Source: Fibrobacter sp. UWT2
GTDB lineage: Bacteria; Fibrobacterota; Fibrobacteria; Fibrobacterales; Fibrobacteraceae
Assembly (NCBI RefSeq): GCF_900142545.1
Contig: NZ_FRBF01000001.1
Span: forward strand, 186,001-250,000
Length of the DNA: 64,000 nucleotides
Direction: 5' to 3'
Shown here in pieces: positions 1 to 8,301 of this stretch. Each line of letters starts with the position of its first letter. Position 1 is the stretch's first letter. The notes beneath the pieces were generated by a model. That model saw only the letters and a program-made list of their open reading frames with translations, was not told where the DNA came from and made no database searches. The translations under genes and the position numbers were made by a program.

Positions 1-2
1 GC

Positions 3-380
3 GTGAACACGATTACGTTTACCTCGATGACGAGTGATGGCGGCCCGAACGTCGATATGTTCACCTTCGGTATCGATGGTGTAGAACTCTATGATGGTAC
101 GCAGAAGATTGATAATCCGACGGCACTTGCGGTAATTCCGTTCAAGAGCGGTGTCTCCTTCAATTCTTCTACGGGCGTGCTCTTTACGCCCAAGGCTGGC
201 TTTGCGGAAGTCTACTTCTACGATATGTCCGGTGCAATGCGCATGGGGGTGTCGCGGAACGTGAATGCAGGCTCTACGACGATTTCGCTTGATCGCGAAA
301 TGCTTCCGAAGGGAACTTATCTCGTTAAGGTAATGCTTGACGGAAAGGCTGTTTCGACGAAGAAATTCTCGAAGCTATAA
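3..380 (+). CDS. C-terminal part of a secreted carbohydrate-active protein (5' truncated)
   Basis: The frame is open at the window edge, so the GTG at 3 is probably not the real start. About 30 residues match the end of the carbohydrate-binding module in the next two genes, including a TSDGGPNVDM stretch that recurs as TSDGAPNLDA and TSDGGPNIDM. The last 80 residues form a beta-rich C-terminal domain with the pattern 'V-Y-D-x-x-G ... LPKGTYLVKV', also present in the two downstream esterases, the pectate lyase at 54 kb and the protein at 58.6 kb. It resembles the sorting tails of FCB-group secreted proteins. The enzyme domain lies upstream of the window, so the activity is unknown; another esterase of this tandem family is likely. 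Confidence 0.75.
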   Translation: MNTITFTSMTSDGGPNVDMFTFGIDGVELYDGTQKIDNPTALAVIPFKSGVSFNSSTGVLFTPKAGFAEVYFYDMSGAMRMGVSRNVNAGSTTISLDREMLPKGTYLVKVMLDGKAVSTKKFSKL

Positions 381-390
381 ACACCTCACT

Positions 391-435
391 GCCTAGCCTT
401 GGTCTTTCGAATGTTGGACCGGGGCTAGGCGATTT
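391..435 (+). terminator. Rho-independent terminator
   Basis: GCCTAGCCTTGGTC at 391-404 pairs with GACCGGGGCTAGGC at 417-430, a 14-bp stem with two G-U pairs and a 12-nt loop, followed by GATTTTT. It starts 10 bp after the stop at 380 and should end the upstream transcript. Confidence 0.9.
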
Positions 436-447
436 TTGGTTTTGGTT

Positions 448-2319
448 ATGAAGATGTTTAATAAAATCTGGCAATCTGCCGTAATCGCATCGATGGTCGT
501 CGCTCCGCTCACATGGTCGGCGGTGACCATCTACATGTGTGGCGACTCCACCATGCAGGACTGGAACGAAGGCTACTATCCCAAGCAGGGACAGGGGCAG
601 GATTTCCATTTCTGGTTTGATCCGACCAAGGCGGCGGTTGTGAACCGCGGCCAAGGTGGCATGTCGCTCGGTGGCGGCGGTAAGGCCAAGGATGGCAGCA
701 CAGCTGTCGGTTATTATGACATGTTCTTCAAGAAGGGCTGTTCTGCCGGTAACTGCATTGCTGAAAAGCTTCAGGCGGGCGACTATGTCGTAATTCAGTT
801 CGGTATTAACGACGTGAGCTACAGTACCGAAGATTTCTTTGCTTCGAACATGAAAAAGATGGTGAGCGATGTCCGCGCGAAGGGCGCGTACCCGATTATC
901 ATGAGCCCGATTCGCCGCCTGTATTACGATTCCCCGACGCAGATTCATAACAGCTACCGCGGTTATCCGGCGCTCAACAAGAGCCTCGCCGAAGAACTCA
1001 ACGTGCCGTTTATCGACATGAGCGAGATGGTCGCGAACTACATGATTTCGGTGGGCGAGCAGTATGCGGCTCAGTTCATCTTCAACTATGCGACCAAGGC
1101 AGAATACAGCAATCTTGGCAGTGACCAGACGGACCAGGTGCACTTGCAGATGAACGGTGCGAACGCTTTCGGGCGCATTATTACCGAACAGATGCGCGCC
1201 CACAGTGACCCGATTGTGAAAAAACTCGGTGACTATATGGCACCCATGTACCAGGTCGAAGTCAAGGTGAGCCCCGAAGGTGCTGCTGAAGCGACTTCGA
1301 TTAACGCCTATTACCCGAAGGGCATGACCGTGATGCTCAAGACTATTCCGAAGAGCGGCAAGAAGTTCTTGGGCTGGTACGACGGTAACGGCAACAAGGT
1401 GGGTGCCCCGAGCCGTTCGAACGTGAAGTCTCCTTACATTCATACGTTCGTGATGGGTAGTGCCTCGACGCAGTTCACGGCGGTTTACGAGGGCGGAACG
1501 GCGCAGAAATATACCGGCGATGGTGCTGCGTTAACCGCATTCCCGACCACGACCCCGAAGAGCCTTGACGATGTGACCTTTGTTCCGTTTACCCCGATTG
1601 AAGGCAGTACGCAGGATACGGTGAAAATTGACAAGGATATCAAGAAATTCTTTGATGCAAGCACTCCGGATACGGCAGGAATCGGCTGGACTCAGAACGA
1701 ATGGACTGGCTTTACGGGCGAAGGCTATTACAATCTGGATAATACGAATGCCTCGTTTGCCGCATATAAGGTCAAGTTCCCAGGCGCAGGCTATGTGACG
1801 CTTGCGGTGCGCTATGCAAACGGCGGATCGTCGGATCGTATGTTCAATGCTTATTTGGACCATGATTACCTTGTGAGTGCACCGCCGACGGGTGGTTGGG
1901 ACAAGTGGGATACCGCCTACGTGGTGATGGATGCTCCGCAAGGTGAAGCCGAACTCAAGATTATGTCGCTTACAAGCGATGGCGCTCCGAATCTAGATGC
2001 CTTCGGTTTCAGTATCGACGGCGTTTGCCGCGTAAGCGAAGGCTGTGAAGCAAAGGATACGACCGATACTTCGACAACGGTTGTTGCAACGACTTCGATG
2101 CCTACGGCGTTGGCACAGTTGAATGGCAATACCTTGAAAATCAATGGCACGAGTAACGCTCGTATCGATGTGTTTGATATGCGTGGTCACTTGGTGGCTC
2201 GTAAGATTGCTGCAGGTGAGGTAGATTTGTCGAATCTGGTGAAGGCTAATGGCCTGTATCGCGTCATTGTTCGCCAAGGTAGCGCCAAGTTTGCAACCAC
2301 ATGGGCAAAGGTGAAGTAA
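448..2319 (+). CDS. Secreted SGNH/GDSL esterase (CE12-like acetylesterase) with carbohydrate-binding module
   Basis: Likely secreted deacetylase of pectin or xylan, 623 aa. After a signal peptide (about residues 1-25) comes an SGNH hydrolase domain: block I GDST with nucleophile S34, block III GIND with N121, and block V D229-x-x-H232. The GDST spelling is typical of rhamnogalacturonan acetylesterases (CE12). Next is a divergent InlB-type repeat (about 265-350, 'FLGWYDGNG'), then a CBM6/35-like beta-sandwich (about 410-540, 'GGWDKWDTAY'), then the shared C-terminal sorting-like domain. The ATG at 448 is preferred over the upstream TTG at 436 because the N-terminus then begins MKMFNK; the Shine-Dalgarno is weak. 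The next, paralogous esterase starts 2 bp after the stop, so the two are probably co-transcribed. Substrate is inferred from family only. Confidence 0.85.
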   Translation: MKMFNKIWQSAVIASMVVAPLTWSAVTIYMCGDSTMQDWNEGYYPKQGQGQDFHFWFDPTKAAVVNRGQGGMSLGGGGKAKDGSTAVGYYDMFFKKGCSAGNCIAEKLQAGDYVVIQFGINDVSYSTEDFFASNMKKMVSDVRAKGAYPIIMSPIRRLYYDSPTQIHNSYRGYPALNKSLAEELNVPFIDMSEMVANYMISVGEQYAAQFIFNYATKAEYSNLGSDQTDQVHLQMNGANAFGRIITEQMRAHSDPIVKKLGDYMAPMYQVEVKVSPEGAAEATSINAYYPKGMTVMLKTIPKSGKKFLGWYDGNGNKVGAPSRSNVKSPYIHTFVMGSASTQFTAVYEGGTAQKYTGDGAALTAFPTTTPKSLDDVTFVPFTPIEGSTQDTVKIDKDIKKFFDASTPDTAGIGWTQNEWTGFTGEGYYNLDNTNASFAAYKVKFPGAGYVTLAVRYANGGSSDRMFNAYLDHDYLVSAPPTGGWDKWDTAYVVMDAPQGEAELKIMSLTSDGAPNLDAFGFSIDGVCRVSEGCEAKDTTDTSTTVVATTSMPTALAQLNGNTLKINGTSNARIDVFDMRGHLVARKIAAGEVDLSNLVKANGLYRVIVRQGSAKFATTWAKVK

Positions 2320-2321
2320 GT

Positions 2322-4196
2322 ATGAAAGGGCTTTTGAAATTCTTTGTTGCAGCGGCCATTTTTACCGGCGTTGCTGTGAGCGATTCCACGAGCTTCGCTA
2401 TTTATGTGGTGGGGGATTCTACGGTTTGCACTTATAAGGATAACGCTTACCCGCAAACGGGTTGGGGCCAGGTCCTTGGTTATTTCTTCGATGCCTCCCG
2501 CGTGAAGGTGAACAATTACGCCATCGGCGGGCGCAGTTCTAGAACGTTCATTGAAGAAGGCCGCTTGGACGAAGTCAAGGGCAAACTCCAAACAGGCGAT
2601 TATCTCTTTGTGCAGTTCGGTCACAATGACCGCGACTACAGCAAGGAAGCTCGCTATGTTCCGCCCGCAGATTTCCCGGGATATATCCAGAAGTATGTGG
2701 ATGCCGCTAAGGCAAAAGGCGCTAATGTCATCTTGATTTCGCCGATGAACTTGAACGGTAGCCGTAACGTGTTTTCCACCGGCGACAAGAACTACGATGC
2801 TCGCGGCATGATGCAGACGGTGGCGAAGAACAACAAGGTTCCGTTTGTAGATTTGAACATGAAGTCGTACAATACCTACAATACGACTTACAAGAACATG
2901 CCGGATTATGTGACGCGTTATTTGTACAAGTCGCTGCAGGCAGGTGAATATCCGAATTACCCTGATGGTGTGAACGACGGTACCACGCATTTCCAGGAAA
3001 TGGGCTCCATGGGCCATGCCCAGATGATTTGCGAGGAACTTGAAGATAACCTCAAAAACAATTCGAATCTCTCTGCCGAAGCAAAGACTGCGCTCACGAC
3101 GCTTGTTTCTGCCATCAAGAAACGCTATACCATTAAGGTGCAGACCAACCTTTCGAACTACAGCGGCCTCATCACGCAGACGCAGTATTTCCCGGCGGGT
3201 TCCCCGATGACGCTCCGCGTGACTCCGAACGGTCAGACCTTTGAGAAATGGGTCGATGACGACTGTAACGAAATCTCGAAGAACATGATTTATTACGGCT
3301 TCAAGACCAAGGCTCGCAACATCACTTATACGGCGATGTTCAAGGGCGGTTCTGAATGCAAGAAGATTGCGCATGATGACGAAGACGTAGGCGGAGATAA
3401 TCCGACATCTTCTAGCTCCGAGGGTCCGGAATCGTCTAGTTCCATTGATCCGAAGCTTTGCTTTGACGGTACCGCCGACGCGGCTTGGCCTTCTCCGATC
3501 GATATGTCGAACCCTGAAATTGCAGATGGCTTGACGGAATCGAACCACGAAGGCTATACGGGTCAGGGCTTCTTCAATATTGAAAATAGTGCCTATAGTA
3601 CTGCGACTTACAAGCTGACTTCTGACCAGTCGGCCTCCAATGCCCGCGTCATGATCCGCTATTCGTTCCAGGGTAATTCTAACCGTGACATGAAATTCAC
3701 GATCGATAATGGAATCTACGACGTAGCATTCCCCTCGACGGGTAGCTGGGACAAGTGGGATACCGCCTACATAGAAGATGTCTGGGTGGATGCTCTTGAC
3801 TTTAAGATGAAGATTGCCTCGACGACAAGTGACGGCGGCCCGAATATCGATATGATTGCCTTTGACATGAAGGGCGTGTACCGCACCGGTTGTAAGCCGG
3901 CCAAGGTTGAAAACGATGTGGAATCGTCTTCGAGCGGGACGACAATTGTGGATGTTCGTTCGCTTGCTCATGGGGTAACTTTTGATGCTCGAAACATGAG
4001 CGTAACGACTCAGGGTGGCTTAATGGAAGTCCAGTTGATGGATGCTATGGGTAAAACCTTGAAACGTGAAGTTCGAAATGTGGCTGCAGGCTCGGTTTCG
4101 CTGCTTTCGGATGTTGCAAAACTCCCTAAAGGTCGCTATTTCTTGAGAATTTCGCTAAATGGACGACTTGCGTTACTGCAACCTTTTGTATATTAA
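2322..4196 (+). CDS. Secreted SGNH/GDSL esterase (CE12-like), paralogue of the preceding gene
   Basis: A 624-aa paralogue of the preceding gene with the same order of domains: signal peptide, SGNH domain (GDST with S33; 'IGGRSSRTF'; GHND with N102), InlB-type repeat, a Ser-rich linker near residue 370, CBM6/35-like module ('GSWDKWDTAY') and C-terminal sorting-like domain. The block V region reads D219-G-T-T-H223, one residue longer than the usual D-x-x-H spacing, so the exact catalytic Asp is uncertain. The ATG at 2322 follows the previous stop by 2 bp; an upstream in-frame ATG at 2301 lies inside the previous gene and is unlikely. Expected to remove acetyl groups from pectin or hemicellulose outside the cell. 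Confidence 0.85.
   Translation: MKGLLKFFVAAAIFTGVAVSDSTSFAIYVVGDSTVCTYKDNAYPQTGWGQVLGYFFDASRVKVNNYAIGGRSSRTFIEEGRLDEVKGKLQTGDYLFVQFGHNDRDYSKEARYVPPADFPGYIQKYVDAAKAKGANVILISPMNLNGSRNVFSTGDKNYDARGMMQTVAKNNKVPFVDLNMKSYNTYNTTYKNMPDYVTRYLYKSLQAGEYPNYPDGVNDGTTHFQEMGSMGHAQMICEELEDNLKNNSNLSAEAKTALTTLVSAIKKRYTIKVQTNLSNYSGLITQTQYFPAGSPMTLRVTPNGQTFEKWVDDDCNEISKNMIYYGFKTKARNITYTAMFKGGSECKKIAHDDEDVGGDNPTSSSSEGPESSSSIDPKLCFDGTADAAWPSPIDMSNPEIADGLTESNHEGYTGQGFFNIENSAYSTATYKLTSDQSASNARVMIRYSFQGNSNRDMKFTIDNGIYDVAFPSTGSWDKWDTAYIEDVWVDALDFKMKIASTTSDGGPNIDMIAFDMKGVYRTGCKPAKVENDVESSSSGTTIVDVRSLAHGVTFDARNMSVTTQGGLMEVQLMDAMGKTLKREVRNVAAGSVSLLSDVAKLPKGRYFLRISLNGRLALLQPFVY
4168..4194 (+). promoter_or_regulatory. Candidate promoter for the small lipoprotein gene
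   Basis: TTGCGT at 4168 and TATATT at 4189 are 15 bp apart, with TG directly before the -10. It overlaps the last codons of the esterase gene. The leader that follows holds a short hairpin (CGCGG/CCGCG, 4206-4219) just before the AAGGAG ribosome site. Confidence 0.4.
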
Positions 4197-4232
4197 AGGA
4201 AAAACCGCGGTTACCCGCGAAAAGGAGATTTT

Positions 4233-4733
4233 ATGAATTTCTTTAAGTTTGCAGTTTCTTCTTGCGCTGTTCTCGCAGCTGTTGCATTGACGGCTTGCGA
4301 CGATTCTTCGTCTGCTTCTAGTGACGACAAGACTTCGTCCAGCTCTGAAAAGACCACGAATAGCTCCGATTCCAAGACTCCTGCTTCTGAAAGCAGCTCT
4401 TACGATTGCTCTGTCACGGACGGCGTGAAGGTTGTTTACCCCAAGGGTGGCGAAAGCTTCAAGATGGGTGACAAGATTAAGGTGGTTTACGGCTCCGATG
4501 TGAAGGGCTCTGGCTATCGTTTCGTGTTTAAGACTTCTGAATCTGATGCCGGCCTCGACATGCTTGAAGAATCTGCCGGTCCCGAAAGCCCGGACGGAAA
4601 GACTTGCTACGAGCAGGAAGTGGTTTTGTCTGACGAATATGCCGAAGCTACCGAAACGGCAATCATTCGCGTGATTCCTTACGAAAAGACTGCCAAGGCT
4701 GCAAATTCCGGCACCTTCAAGGTGACCAAGTAA
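4233..4733 (+). CDS. Small lipoprotein with Ser-rich linker and beta-sandwich domain
   Basis: A 166-aa predicted lipoprotein. The signal peptide ends in the lipobox LTAC with the lipidated Cys at residue 22, followed by a Ser/Thr/Lys-rich linker (about 24-60) that would hold the domain off the membrane. The C-terminal 100 residues ('VVYPKGGESFKMGDKIKVVY ...') look like an Ig-like fold of the yeast Kre9/KNH type seen in many bacterial surface proteins. A strong AAGGAG lies 6-7 bp before the ATG. The function is unknown; its place after two secreted esterases suggests a role at the cell surface in polysaccharide binding or display, which is inference. Confidence 0.75.
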   Translation: MNFFKFAVSSCAVLAAVALTACDDSSSASSDDKTSSSSEKTTNSSDSKTPASESSSYDCSVTDGVKVVYPKGGESFKMGDKIKVVYGSDVKGSGYRFVFKTSESDAGLDMLEESAGPESPDGKTCYEQEVVLSDEYAEATETAIIRVIPYEKTAKAANSGTFKVTK

Positions 4734-4735
4734 AT

Positions 4736-5779
4736 TTGAACGCCTCGTTAAAATTTGACGACAATTCGATCACCGTAGCCGTTGTGGGCTGCGGTGGTTT
4801 TATTGGTAGTCACTTATTGCAGGCGATTTTTGAACGCACCCGTTGGCGTGTCTTTGGCGTAGATTTGGAATCTTATCGCATTCAGGAACACTTGACGAAT
4901 CCGCGTTTTGAATTCCTGTGTGCAGACCTTGCCGATTCAGCGGTGGTTGAGCGGATTGCGCAGTATCCCGTGGTGGTGAACTTGGCGGCCATCTGTACGC
5001 CTGGCCGTTACATGGCCGAGGCGGCCGAAGTCATTCGCAGCAATTATGACCACCCGCGAGCCTTGGCAGATGCTTGCGCCAAGAGCGGCAGCTGGCTGAT
5101 TCATTTTTCAACTTCTGAAATTTACGGCAAGACGGCGGCGGCTTCGGGAGCACTTCTCGAAGATGAATCTGAAATTGTACTTGGACCTGTTTCGGCAAGC
5201 CGCTGGAGCTACGCGACGGCAAAACTCTTGACGGAACGCTATATGGCGGGACTTGCCGACTTGAATTGGACTGTGGTTCGCCCCTTCAATTTCGTTGGCC
5301 CCTTTATGGACTTTATGCCGGGTGTCGACGGCGACGGAATTCCGCGCGTGCTTGCGAATTTTTCGACGGCCTTGGTCCGTGGCGAAACCCTTAAGCTTGT
5401 AAATGGCGGCTTGGCCAAGCGTTGCTTTACTTCGGTACACGATGCCATAGATTTTATTTTTAGCCTGTTCGCTCATGCAAACGCTGGCATCGGTCAGGCG
5501 TTTAATGTGGGCAATGCGGACAACGAAGTCTCGATTGCAGAGCTTGCTCAGCTGATGCGTTCTGTTTTTGCTGCGGTCAAGGGTGTGCCTGAAAACGATG
5601 TGCCCGGTGTTGAAACTGTTTCGGGCGAAGCTTATTACGGCAAGGGCTACGATGATTCCTTGCGTCGGCTTCCGTCGGTGGCAAAGGCCGAAAACCTGTT
5701 GGGCTTCAAGGCGAAAATCCCGCTCCAGGCAGCCCTCGAAGAATCTCTGAGCTGGTTCGTTGGACACTATGCCCTCTGA
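4736..5779 (+). CDS. NAD-dependent sugar epimerase/decarboxylase, ArnA C-terminal-domain type
   Basis: Extended short-chain dehydrogenase acting on a nucleotide sugar. The Rossmann motif GCGGFIGSH is near residue 20, 'STSEIYG' holds the catalytic Ser/Thr, and the Tyr-x-x-x-Lys pair is in 'YATAK'. The spacing and motifs 'RPFNFVGP', 'GGLAKRCFTSVHDAIDF' and 'YYGKGYDDSLRRLPS' follow the C-terminal decarboxylase domain of E. coli ArnA, which oxidises UDP-glucuronate to UDP-4-keto-pentose. The formyltransferase half of ArnA is absent. The start is a TTG, 2 bp after the lipoprotein stop, with AAGGTG 11 bp upstream; no ATG is available before the Rossmann strand. The following glycosyltransferase overlaps it, so the two probably act on one glycan. 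The precise product is not settled; UDP-xylose synthase activity is possible. Confidence 0.8.
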   Translation: MNASLKFDDNSITVAVVGCGGFIGSHLLQAIFERTRWRVFGVDLESYRIQEHLTNPRFEFLCADLADSAVVERIAQYPVVVNLAAICTPGRYMAEAAEVIRSNYDHPRALADACAKSGSWLIHFSTSEIYGKTAAASGALLEDESEIVLGPVSASRWSYATAKLLTERYMAGLADLNWTVVRPFNFVGPFMDFMPGVDGDGIPRVLANFSTALVRGETLKLVNGGLAKRCFTSVHDAIDFIFSLFAHANAGIGQAFNVGNADNEVSIAELAQLMRSVFAAVKGVPENDVPGVETVSGEAYYGKGYDDSLRRLPSVAKAENLLGFKAKIPLQAALEESLSWFVGHYAL

Positions 5780-6512
5780 TTATTTCATTTTTGTTCCCGC
5801 TTATAATGTTGCGAAAACCCTAGCTTCGGTGTTGCAAAAAATTCCCGAGAGCGTATGGGCGCGATCCATTGTCCTTGTGATTGATGACGGCTCAGCCGAT
5901 GATACTCGCGGATCCTTTGAATCTTTTGTGGAAGGCTTGAATGGAGATGCGGTCGCCGCTGAAAAGAAAAGCCGTCTGCGCTACATGCGCTTTGAACAGA
6001 ACAAGGGCTATGGTGCGGTGGTCAAGAAGGGAATTTCCGAAGGGCTTAAGTCGGGGGCGGTGTCGATTGCTTGCCTTCATGGTGATGGTCAGTACCCGGC
6101 AGAAAAGTTGCAGGAATTTTTTGACTATTTGCAAACTCAAGAGGCTGCCTTGGTGCAAGGCTCTCGCCATTTGATTCGTGGCAGTGCGAAGGCGGGGAAT
6201 ATGCCTTTGTATAAGCGCTTGGGCGGAAAGTTCTTGACGACGATTGAAAATCGAGCGTTCAAGCAGAAGTTGACGGATCGTCACAGCGGTTTTATCGTCT
6301 ATTCCGCAAAATTCTTGAAGAATATCCCTCTTGATAAGTTGAGTCCTTCTTTCGATATTGATTTGGAACTCATTTCTATCGCCGATGCTCGAGGCTTGAA
6401 ACTGGCGGAACTTCCGATTCCGACGCGTTATGCCGATGAAAAATCGAACTTGAACGTCGTTACTTATGGTTTGAGAGTCTTAAGACAAGTCTTGCGCCGT
6501 CTTGGCGTTTAA
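5769..6512 (+). CDS. Family 2 glycosyltransferase (polyprenyl-phosphate sugar transferase-like)
   Basis: A 247-aa GT-A glycosyltransferase of the dolichyl-phosphate mannose synthase/ArnC type: 'FVPAYNVAKTLASVL' at the N-terminus, 'VIDDGSADDT' for the nucleotide, 'NKGYGAVVKKG', 'HGDGQYP' as the metal site and 'RHSGFIVYS'. It has no C-terminal membrane helices, unlike ArnC. The ATG at 5769 overlaps the end of the ArnA-like gene by 11 bp, which suggests translational coupling; a TTG at 5760 is the alternative. Together the pair may make and transfer a modified pentose or related sugar to a lipid carrier, but ArnB, ArnD and ArnT homologues are not in the window. Confidence 0.8.
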   Translation: MPSDYFIFVPAYNVAKTLASVLQKIPESVWARSIVLVIDDGSADDTRGSFESFVEGLNGDAVAAEKKSRLRYMRFEQNKGYGAVVKKGISEGLKSGAVSIACLHGDGQYPAEKLQEFFDYLQTQEAALVQGSRHLIRGSAKAGNMPLYKRLGGKFLTTIENRAFKQKLTDRHSGFIVYSAKFLKNIPLDKLSPSFDIDLELISIADARGLKLAELPIPTRYADEKSNLNVVTYGLRVLRQVLRRLGV

Positions 6513-6523
6513 TTCCATATTTA

Positions 6524-6529
6524 TATATT
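6524..6529 (+). promoter_or_regulatory. TATATT -10 element of a probable leaderless nfo mRNA
   Basis: TATATT is separated from the nfo ATG by TAAAAC (6 nt) and there is no Shine-Dalgarno sequence. TTGGCG at 6502 is a possible -35 with a 16-bp spacer. Confidence 0.55.
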
Positions 6530-6535
6530 TAAAAC

Positions 6536-7363
6536 ATGCATATCGGTTGTCATTTATCATCTTCGGCGGGCTTTTTGGCCATGGGGCAGACGGCGCTTTC
6601 GATTGGCGCTGATACTTTTCAGTTTTTTACGCGGAATCCTCGCGGCGGTGCGGCCAAGCCTTTTGATGCCGCTGATGCCCAGTCGCTTGTCAAGCTGCTG
6701 GATGACAATCATTTTGCCCCGATTCTGGCGCATGCTCCTTATACGCTGAATGCTTGTGCCGCTGACGAAGGCTTGCGGCAATATGCAGTCGATGTCATGA
6801 AGGATGACGTCTGGCGTATGGATCATTTTCCGGGTGCCATGTACAATTTTCACCCTGGAAGCCATGTCAAGCAAGGCGTTGAAGTGGGCGTGGATTTGAT
6901 TTCGCAGGCGTTGAATCAGATTTTGAAGCCGGAACAAAAGACTCTTGTGCTGCTTGAAACGATGGCGGGCAAGGGCTCCGAGGTGGGCCGTACTTTTGAG
7001 GAACTGCGTGCCATTATTGACCGCGTAGAGCTGGGCGATAAACTGGGAGTTTGCCTGGATACTTGCCATGTGTTCGATGGCGGTTATGATATTATTGACG
7101 ACTTGGACGGCGTCCTTGAACAATTTGACAAGGTGATTGGCTTAAAACGTTTGAAAGCGATTCACCTGAACGACAGCAAGAACCCTATGGGTAGCCACAA
7201 GGACCGTCATGAGGTTTTAGGGGCGGGGTATATCGGCTTGGATGCGCTCACGCGAGTGGTAAACCATACGGCGCTGAAGAATTTGCCATTTTACTTGGAA
7301 ACGCCGAATGAATTGCCCGGCTACGCAAAAGAAATTGCCATGATGCGTGAACGCTCAAAATAA
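6536..7363 (+). CDS. nfo: Deoxyribonuclease IV (apurinic/apyrimidinic endonuclease)
   Basis: Endonuclease IV of base-excision repair: cuts the DNA backbone 5' of abasic sites and removes 3' blocking groups. The 275-aa length matches the family. A TIM barrel with three metal ions is indicated by '[12 protein letters not shown]', 'HAPYTLN', 'NFHPGSH', '[13 protein letters not shown]', '[13 protein letters not shown]' and '[17 protein letters not shown]', which carry the His, Glu and Asp metal ligands. The start at 6536 has no ribosome site but a -10-like TATATT 6 nt before it, so the mRNA may be leaderless. The neighbour moxR begins 18 bp after the stop and has the same kind of start. Confidence 0.95.
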   Translation: MHIGCHLSSSAGFLAMGQTALSIGADTFQFFTRNPRGGAAKPFDAADAQSLVKLLDDNHFAPILAHAPYTLNACAADEGLRQYAVDVMKDDVWRMDHFPGAMYNFHPGSHVKQGVEVGVDLISQALNQILKPEQKTLVLLETMAGKGSEVGRTFEELRAIIDRVELGDKLGVCLDTCHVFDGGYDIIDDLDGVLEQFDKVIGLKRLKAIHLNDSKNPMGSHKDRHEVLGAGYIGLDALTRVVNHTALKNLPFYLETPNELPGYAKEIAMMRERSK

Positions 7364-7369
7364 AAGATA

Positions 7370-7375
7370 TATATT
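7370..7375 (+). promoter_or_regulatory. TATATT -10 element of a probable leaderless moxR mRNA
   Basis: TATATT, then TAAAGC (6 nt), then the ATG of the MoxR gene. This is almost the same arrangement as before nfo. No Shine-Dalgarno is present and no clear -35 is visible. Confidence 0.5.
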
Positions 7376-7381
7376 TAAAGC

Positions 7382-8293
7382 ATGGTAAAAGACTTAATTC
7401 ATGCTTTAAATGGGGTGCTGCTCGGAAAGCCCGAGACGGTTGAACTTTTGGTCATGGCGCTGTTGGCCGATGGTCACGTGCTGGTGGAAGATGTCCCCGG
7501 CACGGGCAAGACGACGCTTTCGAAAGCGCTTGCGGCAGCGATTGGGGCCGACTTTGCGAGAATCCAGTTTACGCCGGATTTGTTGCCCGCCGATGTGACG
7601 GGCGGTGCCGTATTCAAGGCGAATACGGGTGAATTTGAAATCAAGAAGGGTCCTGTCTTTACACAGGTGCTTTTGGCGGATGAAATCAACCGTGCCTCGC
7701 CGCGTACGCAGAGTGCTTTGCTCGAGGCGATGGAAGAACGGCAGGTGTCGCTGGAAGGCGAACGTTATAAGTTGCCTGAACTCTTTATGGTGCTGGCGAC
7801 TGAAAATCCGGTGGAATTCCATGGCGTGTTCCCGCTGCCTGAAGCGCAGATGGACCGCTTTATGGTGCGTATTTCGGTGGGATATCCGACAGCAGAAACA
7901 GAACTTGACATTTTGCGGGCGCACCGCACGAGCCGTCCGCTTGATTCTGTACGTGCGGTAACGGTTCCGGGTGAGGTCTTGACGGCACGTAGCCAAGTGC
8001 AGCGGATTCATATTGATGAATCGCTGGAACGTTACATTGTTAGCTTGGTGCAGGCAACGCGTAACGACGGCGGCGTGCGTTTGGCGGCAAGTCCGCGAGC
8101 GGGCATGAACCTGGTGCGCATGGCGCAGGCGTGTGCGTTTGTGAATGGCCGCGACTTCGTGAATCCCGATGACATTCAGCGCGTGTTCTTCCCGGTGATG
8201 GAACACCGCGTGTTCGCCAAGGACAGCGGTGACCCTGACGCCAGCAAGAAGATTTTGCAGGGAATTCTGAAACAGGTGGCGATTCCTAAGTAA
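7382..8293 (+). CDS. MoxR-family AAA+ ATPase
   Basis: Chaperone-like AAA+ ATPase of the MoxR family, 303 aa. Walker A is 'VPGTGKTT' (about residue 39), Walker B is 'LLADEINRA', followed by 'SPRTQSALLEAMEE', sensor 1 'VLATENPVE' and sensor 2 'AASPRAGMNLVR'. MoxR proteins usually help mature or activate partner complexes and are encoded with DUF58 and transglutaminase proteins, as here: the DUF58 gene starts 8 bp downstream and the TgpA-like gene overlaps that. The client of this complex is unknown; a role in envelope or stress functions is suggested by the partners. Confidence 0.93.
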   Translation: MVKDLIHALNGVLLGKPETVELLVMALLADGHVLVEDVPGTGKTTLSKALAAAIGADFARIQFTPDLLPADVTGGAVFKANTGEFEIKKGPVFTQVLLADEINRASPRTQSALLEAMEERQVSLEGERYKLPELFMVLATENPVEFHGVFPLPEAQMDRFMVRISVGYPTAETELDILRAHRTSRPLDSVRAVTVPGEVLTARSQVQRIHIDESLERYIVSLVQATRNDGGVRLAASPRAGMNLVRMAQACAFVNGRDFVNPDDIQRVFFPVMEHRVFAKDSGDPDASKKILQGILKQVAIPK

Positions 8294-8301
8294 GGACGCG
8301 A

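Noticed and set aside
2187..3971. A long open frame antisense to the second esterase
   Set aside because: His/Arg/Ile-rich product without any motif, lying entirely under real genes.
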